Shown piece after piece: positions 19,035 through 28,926 of a DNA stretch of 64,000 nucleotides; the stretch's first letter is position 1; each line of letters starts with the position of its first letter. The notes beneath the pieces were generated by a model. That model saw only the letters and a list, made by a program, of their open reading frames with translations. It was not told the DNA's origin and ran no database searches. The position numbers and the translations under genes are program-made. The stretch lies in NCBI RefSeq assembly GCF_020176715.1, contig NZ_JAIVMF010000015.1:56130-120129 (forward strand), read 5' to 3'. This DNA comes from Stappia stellulata. Lineage in GTDB: Bacteria > Pseudomonadota > Alphaproteobacteria > Rhizobiales > Stappiaceae.

Positions 19035-19190
19035 ATGGGAAGCTACCTCGGCCTCATCGAGCTCGTGCTCACCGCGCTTGCGGTTGGCGCCTTCGGCATC
19101 TGGCAATTGCGCAGCCTGAAACGCGACATGAAGGCGCGCAAGGTCCGCGAAGACGAAGAAGCGCGCAAGCAGGACCCCGGCGACACCTGA
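19035..19190 (+). CDS. Small single-span membrane protein after crtB (51 aa)
   Basis: The ATG at 19035, 3 bp after the crtB stop, opens a 51-codon frame. It has one hydrophobic segment (residues ~5-25, LGLIELVLTALAVGAFGIW) followed by a basic/acidic charged tail (KRDMKARKVREDEEARKQD), the topology of an N-out single-pass protein. Codon use resembles crtB. The position and the compact design suggest a real small membrane protein, perhaps linked to carotenoid enzymes; no function is known to me. Confidence 0.65.
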   Translation: MGSYLGLIELVLTALAVGAFGIWQLRSLKRDMKARKVREDEEARKQDPGDT

Positions 19191-19206
19191 TCCCGCACAC
19201 GCGTGT

Positions 19207-20097
19207 CTACACCCGGCCGCTGCGGCGCGGCATGCGAAACGGCAGCATCGCCTTGACGAGCGGGCGGGCGAACCGGTCCCCGGAAAAGGTCTCGTGCATG
19301 GCGGTCACCGGTTCGCCCCAGATCCGGCTCTCCACGATGGCGCGGGTGTAGAACGGACCGTCCTCCAGCGCGCGGAGCACACGGGCATCGCCTTGCGCGT
19401 CGGCATGCATGAAGCGCTCCACCCCCCATGTTCCGCGCCCGAGCGTCCACGCCTTCGGCAACCTGCGCTGTTCTATCGTACCGTCGGAGCCGATGCACAG
19501 CGCCAGCTTGCGGCGCGTACCGGAGCGACAGGACGCGTCATAGAGGATCGCGGTGCGCCCGTCGGCCAGGCGCCCGCGCGCCCAGTCCCAGCGCCGGAAC
19601 CCGGTTTCGAGCGGCTCGACGCCCCAGTTGCTGTCGAGATAGCCGTGGCCGCGCCAGGATGGGCCGCCCCGCGCCAGATCAACCTCGATCCCGGCTGCCG
19701 GCGCGATCGGCCACCAGCGATGCGCGCCCCGGTCGTCGATGTCGAAGACCGTGCCCGTCACCCCCCGTGGCACGAGACGGATCGTGCCGCGGATGCGGCC
19801 CGGCAGCCAGCCGGCGCCCGGAAAGGGCAAGGCGATCTCGTCGAAGTCGAGTGTCAGCCCGCCGGCGTCGTCCCAGCGCAGGCTGCTTGGACCGACCCGG
19901 AACGAGGCCCCGGAGCGGTTGAGCGCGGCACGCCCGCGCTCCGTCATCGCCCAGCGCGGACGACCGGCGGAATAGAGCGCGACATTGATGGCAACGTGGT
20001 TTTCCGGGTCCTGCCGTCCCGACCAGGCATAATAGGGCGAAAACACGGAGCCGACGAAGGCGATGACCGTGACCGCGTGCCGGCCGCAGTCGCTCAC
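19207..20097 (-). CDS. crtC: Carotenoid 1,2-hydratase (hydroxyneurosporene synthase)
   Basis: Adds water across the C1-C2 double bond of neurosporene, lycopene or derivatives, giving the tertiary alcohol later methylated by CrtF. The sequence reads VIAFVGSVFSPYYAW near the N-terminus, DSNWGVEPLETGFRRWDWARG mid-protein and a conserved C-terminal region. I use the GTG at 20097, which forms a GTGA overlap with the crtD stop and gives 296 residues. Family-like sequence (PRFDAPLPPGGYLWWYLDG) continues in frame upstream, inside crtD, without any ATG, GTG or TTG close by, so the true start may be earlier. Confidence 0.88.
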   Translation of the reverse strand: MSDCGRHAVTVIAFVGSVFSPYYAWSGRQDPENHVAINVALYSAGRPRWAMTERGRAALNRSGASFRVGPSSLRWDDAGGLTLDFDEIALPFPGAGWLPGRIRGTIRLVPRGVTGTVFDIDDRGAHRWWPIAPAAGIEVDLARGGPSWRGHGYLDSNWGVEPLETGFRRWDWARGRLADGRTAILYDASCRSGTRRKLALCIGSDGTIEQRRLPKAWTLGRGTWGVERFMHADAQGDARVLRALEDGPFYTRAIVESRIWGEPVTAMHETFSGDRFARPLVKAMLPFRMPRRSGRV

Positions 20098-21656
20098 GCC
20101 GTCGAGGTACCACCAGAGATAGCCACCCGGTGGAAGCGGCGCGTCGAACCGCGGTCCGCGACCAGGCTCGCCGCCGCCAGTTGCCCGGAAAGCGATGCCA
20201 TCGGCACCCCCGGCCCCGGATGAACGCTGCCGCCTGCCAGATAAAGCCCCGGCAGGCGCGTGCGCGCCCCCGGACGGCGGAAGGACGCCATCCAGCCGTG
20301 CGACGCTCTCCCGTAGAGCGCGCCCCCGCTTCCTGGAAACATCTGCTCGAAATCCGCCGGAGTCGTCGCCACGCTCTCCATCGTCGTGCTGTCGAGGGTG
20401 AGACCGCAGCGCGCCATCCGTCCCAGTGCCGCGTCCAGACATGTCGCAATCTCGCTGCTTGAGTGGCGCGCCCGGTCGCCAAGCGCCGGCGCATTGATCA
20501 GGCACAGGAAGGCGTCGCGCGGGTCGGCGTCCGCATCCGCGATCCTTGCGCCCGCGTCGTCGCGCCCCTGTGCGCAGAGATAGACGGTGGGGTCCGACGG
20601 AACCCGGCCCTTGCGGAAGATCTCGTCGAACTCCCGCTGGTAGGCATCGGAAAACAGCACCGTATGGCGGGCGAGCGGGAAGCCGCGCACCTTTGCCTTC
20701 ACCGCCCAGGTCATCGCGGAGAGCGAACGCTCCGGCGGGTTCACCGGCGCCTGCCCCAGCTCCACGCCGCCAACCAGACCGGAGGCGAGCGCGGAATAGT
20801 CGCCATTGAAGATCACCGCATCGGCCGCAAGTCGCTCGCCGTCCTCGAGATGGACCGCATCGACGCCGCCTGCCCCTGTCGAAATGCGGGTCACGCAGCG
20901 GCCATAGTCGATGCGCGCGCCGTGTCGCTGCGCAACGGTTGCGAGCGCGCGGGCAAGCGCATGCATGCCGCCGTCGATCAGCCAGACGCCGTCCTGTTCG
21001 ACATGGGCGACCAGCATCAAGGTGGCCGGCGCCTGGAACGGCGATGAGCCGCAATAGGTTGCATAGCGGCCGAACAACTGGCGCAGGCGCGGGTCCTTGA
21101 AATAGCCCCCGAGCGCGGACCAGAGCGTGGAGAACGGTCGAAGCGCCAGCATCTGCTGCAGGTTTCCCATGCCGACGCGGCGGGCGAGATCGACCGGGCC
21201 GGGACGTTCGGCGGCGATATAGGTGTCCTTCAACGTCGCGAAGACGCCGGCGCTGTCCCGGCAGAACCTCCGGAAGCCCGCCGCCTCCTGCGCCCCGGCG
21301 AAATGTTCGATCGCCGCGGCACTCGCATCGGGACTGGCAAAAAGGTCCAGACGGCTGCCATCGCCCCACCCGTGACGGGCAAGCGTGCCGGCGCGGGTCA
21401 AGCCGACCTCCGCCTCCAGCGTCGTGCCGGCTTGCGCCAGCAGGCGGTCGAAGGCCCATTTCATCGTGAAGACGGTCGGACCGGCGTCCACCGGCGTGCC
21501 GCCGACCTCGACCTGCCGCATCTTGCCGCCGGGGCTTTCGGCCCGTTCCACCACATGGACGTCATGACCGGCGCAAGCCAGCGACACGGCCGCGGAAAGA
21601 CCCGCGATGCCGGCCCCCACGACGATGACACGATCGCGTCGGACCCCGGCTGTCAT
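20094..21656 (-). CDS. crtD: 1-hydroxycarotenoid 3,4-desaturase (methoxyneurosporene dehydrogenase)
   Basis: FAD desaturase of the CrtI family acting on 1-hydroxy- or 1-methoxy-carotenoids. The 520 residues have VIVVGAGIAGLSAAVSLA (10-27), VDAGPTVFTMKWAFDRLL, and the C-terminal GLYLAGGSVHPGPGVPMASLSG signature typical of CrtD rather than CrtI. The ATG at 21656 has GAGGGA upstream. It leads the crtD-crtC operon and is divergent from crtE across a PpsR-controlled gap. Confidence 0.94.
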   Translation of the reverse strand: MTAGVRRDRVIVVGAGIAGLSAAVSLACAGHDVHVVERAESPGGKMRQVEVGGTPVDAGPTVFTMKWAFDRLLAQAGTTLEAEVGLTRAGTLARHGWGDGSRLDLFASPDASAAAIEHFAGAQEAAGFRRFCRDSAGVFATLKDTYIAAERPGPVDLARRVGMGNLQQMLALRPFSTLWSALGGYFKDPRLRQLFGRYATYCGSSPFQAPATLMLVAHVEQDGVWLIDGGMHALARALATVAQRHGARIDYGRCVTRISTGAGGVDAVHLEDGERLAADAVIFNGDYSALASGLVGGVELGQAPVNPPERSLSAMTWAVKAKVRGFPLARHTVLFSDAYQREFDEIFRKGRVPSDPTVYLCAQGRDDAGARIADADADPRDAFLCLINAPALGDRARHSSSEIATCLDAALGRMARCGLTLDSTTMESVATTPADFEQMFPGSGGALYGRASHGWMASFRRPGARTRLPGLYLAGGSVHPGPGVPMASLSGQLAAASLVADRGSTRRFHRVAISGGTSTA

Positions 21657-21691
21657 CGGTCCCTCACGTGCATTGACATCACCTCATTTTG

Positions 21692-21735
21692 TGTCAATCT
21701 AATTTGACACTTAAGTTTGTCGTTGTAAATTGACT
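21692..21735. promoter_or_regulatory. PpsR/CrtJ site pair between crtD and crtE
   Basis: An exact palindrome TGTCAATCTAATTTGACA at 21692-21709 and a one-mismatch partner TGTCGTTGTAAATTGACT at 21718-21735, starts 26 bp apart. They fill the 95-bp gap between divergent crtDC and crtEF, so one repressor complex could close both promoters. Confidence 0.82.
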
Positions 21736-21751
21736 TTCGGGAGGCAGGTTG

Positions 21752-22624
21752 ATGGACATTCACAAGCGCATCGAACGCGGGCTGGAGCAGGCCATCGCCT
21801 TTGCCACGTCGACCGGACAGCCGCCGAAGCTGATGGCCGCGCTGCGCTACTCCGTGTTTCCCGGCGGAGCACGCGTGCGCCCGCGCCTGTGCCTGGCGGT
21901 CGCGAGCGCCTGCGGCGATCCGAACCCGGCTGCGACCGACGCGGCGGCCTCCGCGATCGAGCTGCTGCATTGCGCCTCGCTGGTGCATGACGACCTGCCA
22001 TGTTTCGACAATGCGGCGCTCAGGCGCGGCAAGCCGGCGACCCATGTCGTTCATGGCGAACCGCTCTCGCTGCTGACCGGCGACGCGCTGATCGTGCTGG
22101 CGTTCGAAACGCTGGCGCGCGAATGCGCGCTCAACCCGTCGCTGCTGGCACCGCTTACAGCCACGATCGCGCGGGCCGTCGGGTCGCCGCACGGCATTGT
22201 CGCCGGCCAGGCCTGGGAGAGCGAGGGCGACATTCCGCTCGCCGACTATCACCGCGCCAAGACGACGGCGCTCTTTACCGGGGCAACGGCGGCCGGGGCC
22301 ATTTCCGCCAATGCCGACCCGCAGCCGTGGATGCAGGTGGGCGAAGCGCTTGGCGCCGCCTATCAGACCGCCGACGACCTCCGCGACATCGCGGCCGAGG
22401 AAGCCGAGACCGGCAAGCCCTGCGGACAGGACATCGCCAACGGGCGCCCGAACGCAGCCCTTGCCGACGGTGTCTCCGGCACGGTGATGAAGCTGCAGGA
22501 TCTGGTGCAGTCCGCCGTCGACGCGGTGCCCGACTGCCCGGGGTCCGATGGCCTCAAGAAACTGATCCTCGGCGAGGCGAAGCGGCTGGTGCCGAAGAAC
22601 CTCGCCCATGTCGTCGCCGCTTGA
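21752..22624 (+). CDS. crtE: Geranylgeranyl diphosphate synthase
   Basis: Makes GGPP from FPP/IPP for both carotenoids and the BChl tail. The 290 residues carry the first aspartate-rich motif DDLPCFD (~79-85) and the second TADDLRDI (~207-214) of short-chain prenyltransferases, plus the GGARVRPRL segment. The ATG at 21752 is spaced 7 nt from GGGAGG. It is transcribed with crtF, divergently from crtDC. Confidence 0.95.
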   Translation: MDIHKRIERGLEQAIAFATSTGQPPKLMAALRYSVFPGGARVRPRLCLAVASACGDPNPAATDAAASAIELLHCASLVHDDLPCFDNAALRRGKPATHVVHGEPLSLLTGDALIVLAFETLARECALNPSLLAPLTATIARAVGSPHGIVAGQAWESEGDIPLADYHRAKTTALFTGATAAGAISANADPQPWMQVGEALGAAYQTADDLRDIAAEEAETGKPCGQDIANGRPNAALADGVSGTVMKLQDLVQSAVDAVPDCPGSDGLKKLILGEAKRLVPKNLAHVVAA

Positions 22625-22641
22625 CCGAACGGCATGAGCGA

Positions 22642-23796
22642 ATGGACGCGACAGCTCCCGCGACACGAACCCGGACGCCACCCGCGCGCCAATCGCTGGT
22701 CGCGCGGCTTCGTCATTGGCGCAACCGGCTGATCGCCAGCGCCAGCTTCCAGAACCGGGTGGCGAGCCTGCCCGGCCTGCGCCGGATCGCAAGGCGCAAT
22801 GCCCGCGACCTGTTTCGCATCAACGCCGGTTTTCTCTATTCCCAGGTGCTCTTTGCAGCCGTCGAAAGCGGACTGCTGACACGGCTTAAAGATGGCGGCC
22901 GCAACGCGGACGCGCTCGCCGCCGCATGCGGACTTCCGCAAGCCTCGCTGGAGCGCCTGCTGATCGCGGCGCAGGGCCTGAAGCTCGTGACCCGGCTCGG
23001 CGACGGAACCTGGTGGCTGGACGATCTTGGCGCGGTGGTCGCGGGGAACCCCGGGATCTCGGCGATGATCCGGCACCATGCGATGGTCTACCGCGACATG
23101 AGCGACCCGCTCGCGCTCCTAACCTCAACAAAGGAAACCGAAACCTCCCGGTTCTGGGCCTATGCCGGAGCGGAACATCCGGACCGAATGGACGCCAAGA
23201 CGGCGGGCGCCTACTCCGATCTCATGCACCTCAGCCAGGATCTGATCGCGACCGAGGTGCTGAGGGCCTATGACTTTTCGCCCCACGCCGGGCTGCTCGA
23301 CATCGGCGGGGGAGACGGCAGCTTTCTCAGCGCGGTCGCGGCGCGCCACCCGACGCTCGACCTCCTGCTGTTCGACCTGCCCGCGGTCGCCGAGCGGGCT
23401 GAAAAGGCGATGGACAAGCGCGGCCTCGGGGCCCGCACCCGCTGCTTTGGCGGCAGCTTCTTCGACGATCCGATCCCCATCGGCGCCGATTGCCTGAGCC
23501 TCGTGCGGGTGCTCTGCGACCATGAGGATGCCGCCGTGCTTGCCCTTCTGCGCGCCGTTCGCGCCGCGATGGGGCCGCAGGACACATTGCTGATCGCCGA
23601 ACCCATGGCCGGAACCGACGACGACCGGCGATTCGCGGCCGCCTATTTCGAATTTTACTTTCTCGCGATGCGCTCCGGCCACTGCAGGACGCCCGCCCAT
23701 TTGCGCGACCTGCTGAAACAGGCCGGCTTTTCCCGGATCTCAGAACGACGCACCGGCATGCCGCTGTTCGCAGGCCTGCTGGTCGCGCGTGTCTAA
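22642..23796 (+). CDS. crtF: Hydroxyneurosporene O-methyltransferase
   Basis: SAM-dependent methyltransferase that caps the C1 hydroxyl made by CrtC. The 384 residues show an N-terminal winged-helix dimerisation region and the SAM-binding LLDIGGGDGSFLSAVA (~219-234). GGSFFDDPIPIGADCLSLVRVLCDHED follows, typical of the O-methyltransferase family 2 fold. The ATG at 22642 lies 17 bp after crtE; an in-frame TTG overlapping the crtE stop is an alternative. Its presence implies methoxylated linear carotenoids. Confidence 0.92.
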   Translation: MDATAPATRTRTPPARQSLVARLRHWRNRLIASASFQNRVASLPGLRRIARRNARDLFRINAGFLYSQVLFAAVESGLLTRLKDGGRNADALAAACGLPQASLERLLIAAQGLKLVTRLGDGTWWLDDLGAVVAGNPGISAMIRHHAMVYRDMSDPLALLTSTKETETSRFWAYAGAEHPDRMDAKTAGAYSDLMHLSQDLIATEVLRAYDFSPHAGLLDIGGGDGSFLSAVAARHPTLDLLLFDLPAVAERAEKAMDKRGLGARTRCFGGSFFDDPIPIGADCLSLVRVLCDHEDAAVLALLRAVRAAMGPQDTLLIAEPMAGTDDDRRFAAAYFEFYFLAMRSGHCRTPAHLRDLLKQAGFSRISERRTGMPLFAGLLVARV

Positions 23797-23820
23797 CGGG
23801 CGTGACAGCGCCTTCGTGTG

Positions 23821-23864
23821 TGTAAAAACTAATTGACACTCTTATTTGTAGTTTTAAGATGACA
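23821..23864. promoter_or_regulatory. Pair of exact PpsR/CrtJ sites upstream of bchC
   Basis: TGTAAAAACTAATTGACA at 23821-23838 and TGTAGTTTTAAGATGACA at 23847-23864, both exact TGT-N12-ACA with starts 26 bp apart. They start 25 bp after the crtF stop and precede the bchCXYZ-puf operon. The second covers an in-frame ATG (23859), arguing against that codon as the bchC start. Confidence 0.85.
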
Positions 23865-23906
23865 CTCAGGGAGGCAGAGCCTGACGACCCAATTTCGATC
23901 AGGCCA

Positions 23907-24857
23907 ATGCGACAGATGTTCACCTCGGCAATTGTGCTCGACCAACCGCACGACATCGGCCTTCGGGACGTCGAACTGACGCCAGCCGGACCCGCCGACG
24001 TGACGGTCGACGTCGCCTGGAGCGGCATCAGCACCGGCACCGAGAAGCTGTTCTTCGACGGCACGATGCCTCCCTTCCCCGGCATGGGATATCCCCTGGT
24101 TCCCGGCTATGAATCGGTGGGCCAGGTGGTCGAGGCCGGCCCCGACAGCGGGTTTTCCGCCGGCGAGACGGTCTTCGTCCCGGGGGCCAATTGCTACCAG
24201 GGCGCACGCGGCCTGTTCGGCGCGACGGCGGCCCGGGTGGTGCTTCCCGGAGCCCGCGCCATTCGCGTTGCCGATGCGCTCGGCCAGGATGCGGTGCTCC
24301 TGTCGCTTGCGGCGACCGCCTATCACGCCCTCACCCTTCGCGACGCCACACCGCCGGAGCTGATCGTCGGCTTTGGCGTGCTCGGCAGGCTCATCGCCCG
24401 CATCGCCATTGCCCTTGGCCATCCCGCACCGCGGGTGTGGGAGCGCAATCCCGCCCGCCGCGACACGGCGGAGGCCGTCGAGGTGGTCGACGGCGCGGAC
24501 GACGCGCGCAAGGACTACGGCGCCATCGTGGACGTGAGCGGCGACGCGACGATCCTCGACACGCTTGTGGCGCGCCTTTCCAGGGGCGGCACGATCACGC
24601 TCGCCGGCTTCTACGCCGCGCCGCTCAGCTTCTCGTTTCCGCCGGCCTTCATGCGCGAGGCCCGGCTTCTCATCGCCGCGGAATTCACCCCGGTGGACCT
24701 GACGGCCGTGACGGGCCTTGTCGACAGTGGACGGCTGTCGCTTGGCGGGCTGATCAGCCACCGCGCCGACGCAGGCGATGCACCGAACGCCTATGCAACG
24801 GCCTTCGGCGACCCGCACTGCACGAAAATGATCCTGGACTGGAGGAGGAACGGATGA
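23907..24857 (+). CDS. bchC: Bacteriochlorophyllide a dehydrogenase
   Basis: Zinc-less MDR-type dehydrogenase oxidising the 3-hydroxyethyl group to the 3-acetyl group of BChl a. The sequence has WSGISTGTEKLFFDG and PLVPGYESVGQVVEAG, typical of BchC. I use the ATG at 23907 (316 residues); 23916 is equally possible. ATG 23859 would extend the protein through a PpsR palindrome. None has a strong ribosome site: GGGAGG at 23869-23874 is about 30 nt upstream of 23907. The stop overlaps bchX (ATGA). Confidence 0.92.
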   Translation: MRQMFTSAIVLDQPHDIGLRDVELTPAGPADVTVDVAWSGISTGTEKLFFDGTMPPFPGMGYPLVPGYESVGQVVEAGPDSGFSAGETVFVPGANCYQGARGLFGATAARVVLPGARAIRVADALGQDAVLLSLAATAYHALTLRDATPPELIVGFGVLGRLIARIAIALGHPAPRVWERNPARRDTAEAVEVVDGADDARKDYGAIVDVSGDATILDTLVARLSRGGTITLAGFYAAPLSFSFPPAFMREARLLIAAEFTPVDLTAVTGLVDSGRLSLGGLISHRADAGDAPNAYATAFGDPHCTKMILDWRRNG

Positions 24858-25879
24858 CCGAAGGCATGGAGCCGAGGATCGACGCCGATCCGCAGAGCAA
24901 CGAAAGCTACGACGCCCGTCTTCGCGCGGAAGCCGCGCAGGACCCGTTGCCCCTGCCGGTCAGCGAGGCGACCAAGGACACCCAGATCATCGCGATCTAC
25001 GGCAAGGGCGGGATCGGCAAGAGCTTCACGCTCGCCAACCTCTCCTACATGCTGGCGCAGCTCGGCAAGAAGGTGCTGCTGATCGGCTGCGACCCGAAGA
25101 GCGACACGACATCGCTGCTGTTCGGCGGTCGCGCCTGCCCGACGATCATCGCCACGGCCTCGCAGAAGAAGGAAGCCGGCGAGGAAGTCTCCATCGGCGA
25201 CGTCTGCTTCAAGCGCGACGGCGTCTTCGCGATGGAGCTCGGCGGACCGGAAGTCGGGCGCGGCTGCGGCGGACGCGGCATTATCCACGGCTTCGAGACG
25301 CTGGAGAAACTCGGCTTCCACGAGTGGGACTTCGACTATGTCCTGCTCGACTTCCTGGGCGATGTGGTCTGCGGCGGCTTCGGCCTGCCGATTGCCCGCG
25401 ACATGTGCCAGAAGGTCGTGGTCGTCGGCTCCAACGATCTCCAGTCGCTCTATGTCGCCAACAACGTCTGCTCGGCGGTGGAGTATTTCCGCAAGCTCGG
25501 CGGCAACGTCGGCCTGGCCGGCATGGTGGTGAACAAGGACGACGGCACCGGCGAGGCGCTTGCCTTCGCGAAAGCCGTCGGCATTCCGGTTCTCGCCTCC
25601 GTTCCCCAGCACGAGGACATCCGCCGCAAGAGCGCCAATTACCAGATCATCGGCCACCCCGACGGCGAATGGGGACCGCTCTTCCAGGAGCTTGCCGACA
25701 ACCTGCGCGACGCGCCGCCGGTCCAGCCGGCGCCCCTGTCGCAGGACGACCTGATCGCACTCTTCGACACGGAACAGACCGGCGGCGACTTCACGCTGAT
25801 CCCGGCGACGGTGGAAGACATGTGCGCTGCCGCGACGCTCGACAAGCGGTCCCTCGAAGTCATCTACGACAAGGTGTGA
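24854..25879 (+). CDS. bchX: Chlorophyllide a reductase iron protein subunit X
   Basis: NifH-like reductase that passes electrons, coupled to ATP hydrolysis, to BchYZ for reduction of ring B of chlorophyllide. The 341 residues include the P-loop YGKGGIGKS (~49-57), GCDPKSDTTSLLFGG, and the two cysteines bridging the dimer's [4Fe-4S] cluster in GRGCGGRG (~C138) and GDVVCGGFG (~C172). An N-terminal ~45-residue extension is normal for BchX. It starts in an ATGA overlap with bchC. Confidence 0.97.
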   Translation: MTEGMEPRIDADPQSNESYDARLRAEAAQDPLPLPVSEATKDTQIIAIYGKGGIGKSFTLANLSYMLAQLGKKVLLIGCDPKSDTTSLLFGGRACPTIIATASQKKEAGEEVSIGDVCFKRDGVFAMELGGPEVGRGCGGRGIIHGFETLEKLGFHEWDFDYVLLDFLGDVVCGGFGLPIARDMCQKVVVVGSNDLQSLYVANNVCSAVEYFRKLGGNVGLAGMVVNKDDGTGEALAFAKAVGIPVLASVPQHEDIRRKSANYQIIGHPDGEWGPLFQELADNLRDAPPVQPAPLSQDDLIALFDTEQTGGDFTLIPATVEDMCAAATLDKRSLEVIYDKV

Positions 25880-25886
25880 GGCCAAG

Positions 25887-27419
25887 ATGAGCGACGACAT
25901 TCACACCGCCGAGCCTCCCGGACCCGCCGCCGATACATCCGGTCTTGGATGTCACGCGGGCGCGGAGACCCTCGAGGCCGCCGCGCGCGCGGCTGGAAAG
26001 TCGGAAACGCTTGACCAATACGCCAGGGACTATCCCAAGGGGCCGCACGACCAGCCGCAATCGATGTGCCCGGCCTTCGGCTCCCTGCGCGTCGGCCTGC
26101 GGATGCGCCGCGTGGCGACGCTTCTTTCGGGGTCCGCCTGCTGCGTCTACGGCCTGACCTTCACCTCGCATTTCTACGGCGCCAAGCGCTCTGTCGGCTA
26201 TGTGCCCTTCTCTTCGGAAACGCTGGTGACGGGCAAGCTCTACGAGGATATCCGCGACGCGGTGCGCGAGGTCGCAAAGCCGGAAGACTATGACGCCGTC
26301 ATCGTCACCAGCCTGTGCGTTCCCACCGCCTCCGGCGTTCCCTTGCAGATGCTGCCGAAGGAAATCGACGGCGTGCGCATCGTCGGCATCGACGTGCCCG
26401 GCTTCGGCATTCCGACCCATGCGGAAGCCAAGGACGTGCTCTCCGGCGCCATGCTGAAATACGCCCGCCAGGAAGTCCTGTCCGGCCCCGTCCAGGCGCC
26501 GCGCGCCGGCGTGGAGGATCGCCCGACGGTCACGCTGCTCGGCGAGGTCTTCCCTGCCGATCCGGTGATCATCGGCCGCATGCTCGCGCCGATGGGGCTT
26601 GCCGCCGGCCCGGTCGTTCCAGTGCGCGAATGGCGCGAGCTCTATGCAGCGCTCGACGGCGATGTCGTCGCCGCGATCCATCCGTTCTACACCGCCTCGA
26701 TCCGCGAGTTCCAGGAAGCCGGCCGGCCGATCGTCGGCTCCGCCCCGGTCGGACTGGACGGCACGGACGCCTGGCTGTCGGCCATCGCCGACACGCTCAA
26801 TGTCGCGCCGGAGGCGCGCGACGGCGTGCGCAACGCCATGCGCGGCGCCATTGCCGGCGCGCTTTCAGAAAACCGCATCAAAGGACGCATCACGCTGTCG
26901 GGCTATGAAGGCTCGGAGCTGATCGTCGCCCGCCTGCTGATCGAATCCGGCGCCGACCTGCGTTACGTCGGCACCGCCTGCCCCAAGACGCCCTGGTCGG
27001 CGGCGGATGCGCAATGGCTCGCCGACAAGGGCGTCCACGTGCAGTTCCGCGCCTCGCTGGAACAGGATCTGGCCGCGTTCCACGAGTTTCAGCCGGACCT
27101 TGTCATCGGAACGACGCCGGTGGTGCAGGCGGCCAAGGAAGCCTCGATCCCCGCCCTCTATTTCACCAACCTGATCTCGGCGCGTCCGCTGATGGGACCG
27201 GCCGGCGCGGGCTCGCTCGCGCAGGTGATCAATGCGGCGATTGCCAACAAGCCGCGCTTCGACCGGATGTCCGCCTTCTTCGAGGGCGTCGGCACCGGCG
27301 ATACCGCAGGCGTATGGCGCGACACGCCGGTCGAGCGCCCGGCCTTTCGCAAGAAATACGCGGCCAAGACGCGCATCTCCAAGAATGCCGTCGACGCCGG
27401 GGAGGCGGTGGGATGCTGA
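25887..27419 (+). CDS. bchY: Chlorophyllide a reductase subunit Y
   Basis: NifD-like catalytic subunit of chlorophyllide oxidoreductase. The 510 residues contain the cysteines expected to bind the [4Fe-4S] cluster with BchZ: one in [11 protein letters not shown] near the N-terminus, one in [13 protein letters not shown] and one in [11 protein letters not shown]. The ATG at 25887 lies 7 bp after bchX. The stop overlaps bchZ by 7 bp. Confidence 0.96.
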   Translation: MSDDIHTAEPPGPAADTSGLGCHAGAETLEAAARAAGKSETLDQYARDYPKGPHDQPQSMCPAFGSLRVGLRMRRVATLLSGSACCVYGLTFTSHFYGAKRSVGYVPFSSETLVTGKLYEDIRDAVREVAKPEDYDAVIVTSLCVPTASGVPLQMLPKEIDGVRIVGIDVPGFGIPTHAEAKDVLSGAMLKYARQEVLSGPVQAPRAGVEDRPTVTLLGEVFPADPVIIGRMLAPMGLAAGPVVPVREWRELYAALDGDVVAAIHPFYTASIREFQEAGRPIVGSAPVGLDGTDAWLSAIADTLNVAPEARDGVRNAMRGAIAGALSENRIKGRITLSGYEGSELIVARLLIESGADLRYVGTACPKTPWSAADAQWLADKGVHVQFRASLEQDLAAFHEFQPDLVIGTTPVVQAAKEASIPALYFTNLISARPLMGPAGAGSLAQVINAAIANKPRFDRMSAFFEGVGTGDTAGVWRDTPVERPAFRKKYAAKTRISKNAVDAGEAVGC

Positions 27420-28870
27420 TCCTCGATCACGACAGGGCCGGCGGCTACTGGGGGTCGGTCTATGCCTTCACGGCGATCAAGGGCCTGCAGGTGATCATCG
27501 ACGGGCCCGTCGGCTGCGAGAACCTGCCGGTGACCTCGGTGCTGCATTACACCGATGCCCTGCCGCCGCATGAACTGCCCATTGTCGTCACGGGGCTGGG
27601 CGAGGACGAGCTTGGCCAGCACGGCACGGAAGGCGCGATGAAACGGGCGCGCGCCGTGCTCGACCCCGACCTTCCGGCGGTCGTTGTCACCGGCTCGATC
27701 GCCGAGATGATCGGCGGCGGGGTGACGCCTGAGGGCAGCAACATCCAACGCTTCCTGCCGCGCACCATCGACGAGGACCAGTGGCAAAGCGCGGACCGTG
27801 CCCTGAAGTGGCTGTGGACCGAATACGGCCCGAAAAAGGGCCGCGTGCGCCCGCCCAAGGCGCGCAAGGAGGGCGAGCGCCCCAAGGTCAACATCATCGG
27901 GCCGATCTACGGCACCTTCAACCTGCCGTCGGATCTCGCGGAGATCGTCCGCCTGGTCGAGGGCATCGGCGCCGAGGTCAACATGACCTTCCCGCTGGGC
28001 AGCCATCTGGCGGACGTCAGCCGGCTGGCCGAGGCGGAGGTCAACATCTGCATGTACCGCGAGTTCGGGCGTCTCTTGTGCGAGGCGCTGGATCGCCCCT
28101 ACCTGCAGGCACCGATCGGCATTCACTCGACCACCGCCTTCCTGGAAACGCTCGGCGAGATGCTCGGGCTCGACCCACAGCCCTTCATCGCGCGCGAAAA
28201 GCACACGACATTGAAGCCGATGTGGGACCTGTGGCGCTCGGTCACCCAGGATTTCTTCGGCACCGCCAGCTTCGCGGTCGTCGCCGGCGAGACCTACGAG
28301 CGCGGCATCCGCAATTTCCTGGAAGACGAGATGGGCCTGCCCTGCGTCTTCTCCGTGCAGCGGCGCGCCGGCGCCAAGACGGACAATGCCGCCATCCGCG
28401 AGAAGATCCACGCCTCGCCGCCCCTGATCATGTTCGGCTCCTACAACGAGCGCATGTATCTGGCCGAGGCCGGAGCGAAGGCGATCTACATTCCGGTCTC
28501 CTTCCCCGGGGCGATCATCCGCCGTCATACCGGAACGCCGGTGATGGGCTTTTCGGGCGCAAGCTGGATCATCCAGGAAGTGTGCAACGCGCTGTTCGAT
28601 GCGCTGTTCAACATCCTGCCCCTGTCGACCGAGCTCGACGCCGTCGACGCGACGCCGGTCCGCCGGCCGGGCGAACTGGCCTGGAGCGACGCGGCGCGTG
28701 CCGCCCTCGACCAGCTGGTGGACGCCGAACCCGTTCTCATCCGGATTTCGGCGGCCAAGCGGCTGCGCGACACCGCCGAGGCGACCGCGCGCAAGGCCGG
28801 TGCCGAGACTGTCGAAACAACCCATCTGCCCGGCGCCAGAGTGCCGCGCGAAGTCGAACCGGCGGTCTAG
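27413..28870 (+). CDS. bchZ: Chlorophyllide a reductase subunit Z
   Basis: NifK-like partner of BchY, 485 residues. The N-terminus [23 protein letters not shown] leads to [28 protein letters not shown], which holds the cluster cysteine. The C-terminal ~100 residues after [13 protein letters not shown] form the small substrate-channel region seen also in BchB. The ATG at 27413 overlaps the bchY stop. It leads into pufQ after 56 bp. Confidence 0.96.
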   Translation: MLILDHDRAGGYWGSVYAFTAIKGLQVIIDGPVGCENLPVTSVLHYTDALPPHELPIVVTGLGEDELGQHGTEGAMKRARAVLDPDLPAVVVTGSIAEMIGGGVTPEGSNIQRFLPRTIDEDQWQSADRALKWLWTEYGPKKGRVRPPKARKEGERPKVNIIGPIYGTFNLPSDLAEIVRLVEGIGAEVNMTFPLGSHLADVSRLAEAEVNICMYREFGRLLCEALDRPYLQAPIGIHSTTAFLETLGEMLGLDPQPFIAREKHTTLKPMWDLWRSVTQDFFGTASFAVVAGETYERGIRNFLEDEMGLPCVFSVQRRAGAKTDNAAIREKIHASPPLIMFGSYNERMYLAEAGAKAIYIPVSFPGAIIRRHTGTPVMGFSGASWIIQEVCNALFDALFNILPLSTELDAVDATPVRRPGELAWSDAARAALDQLVDAEPVLIRISAAKRLRDTAEATARKAGAETVETTHLPGARVPREVEPAV

Positions 28871-28926
28871 CCGGAAACCCGTCGCGCGTCGGCATGTGCC
28901 CGGCGCGCCAGTGGAGGAGCAAGAGC

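Noticed and set aside
20094..20200. A frameshift joining crtD and crtC into one gene
   Set aside because: Each protein has its own complete family features and the GTGA overlap is a normal coupling; only the CrtC start is uncertain.
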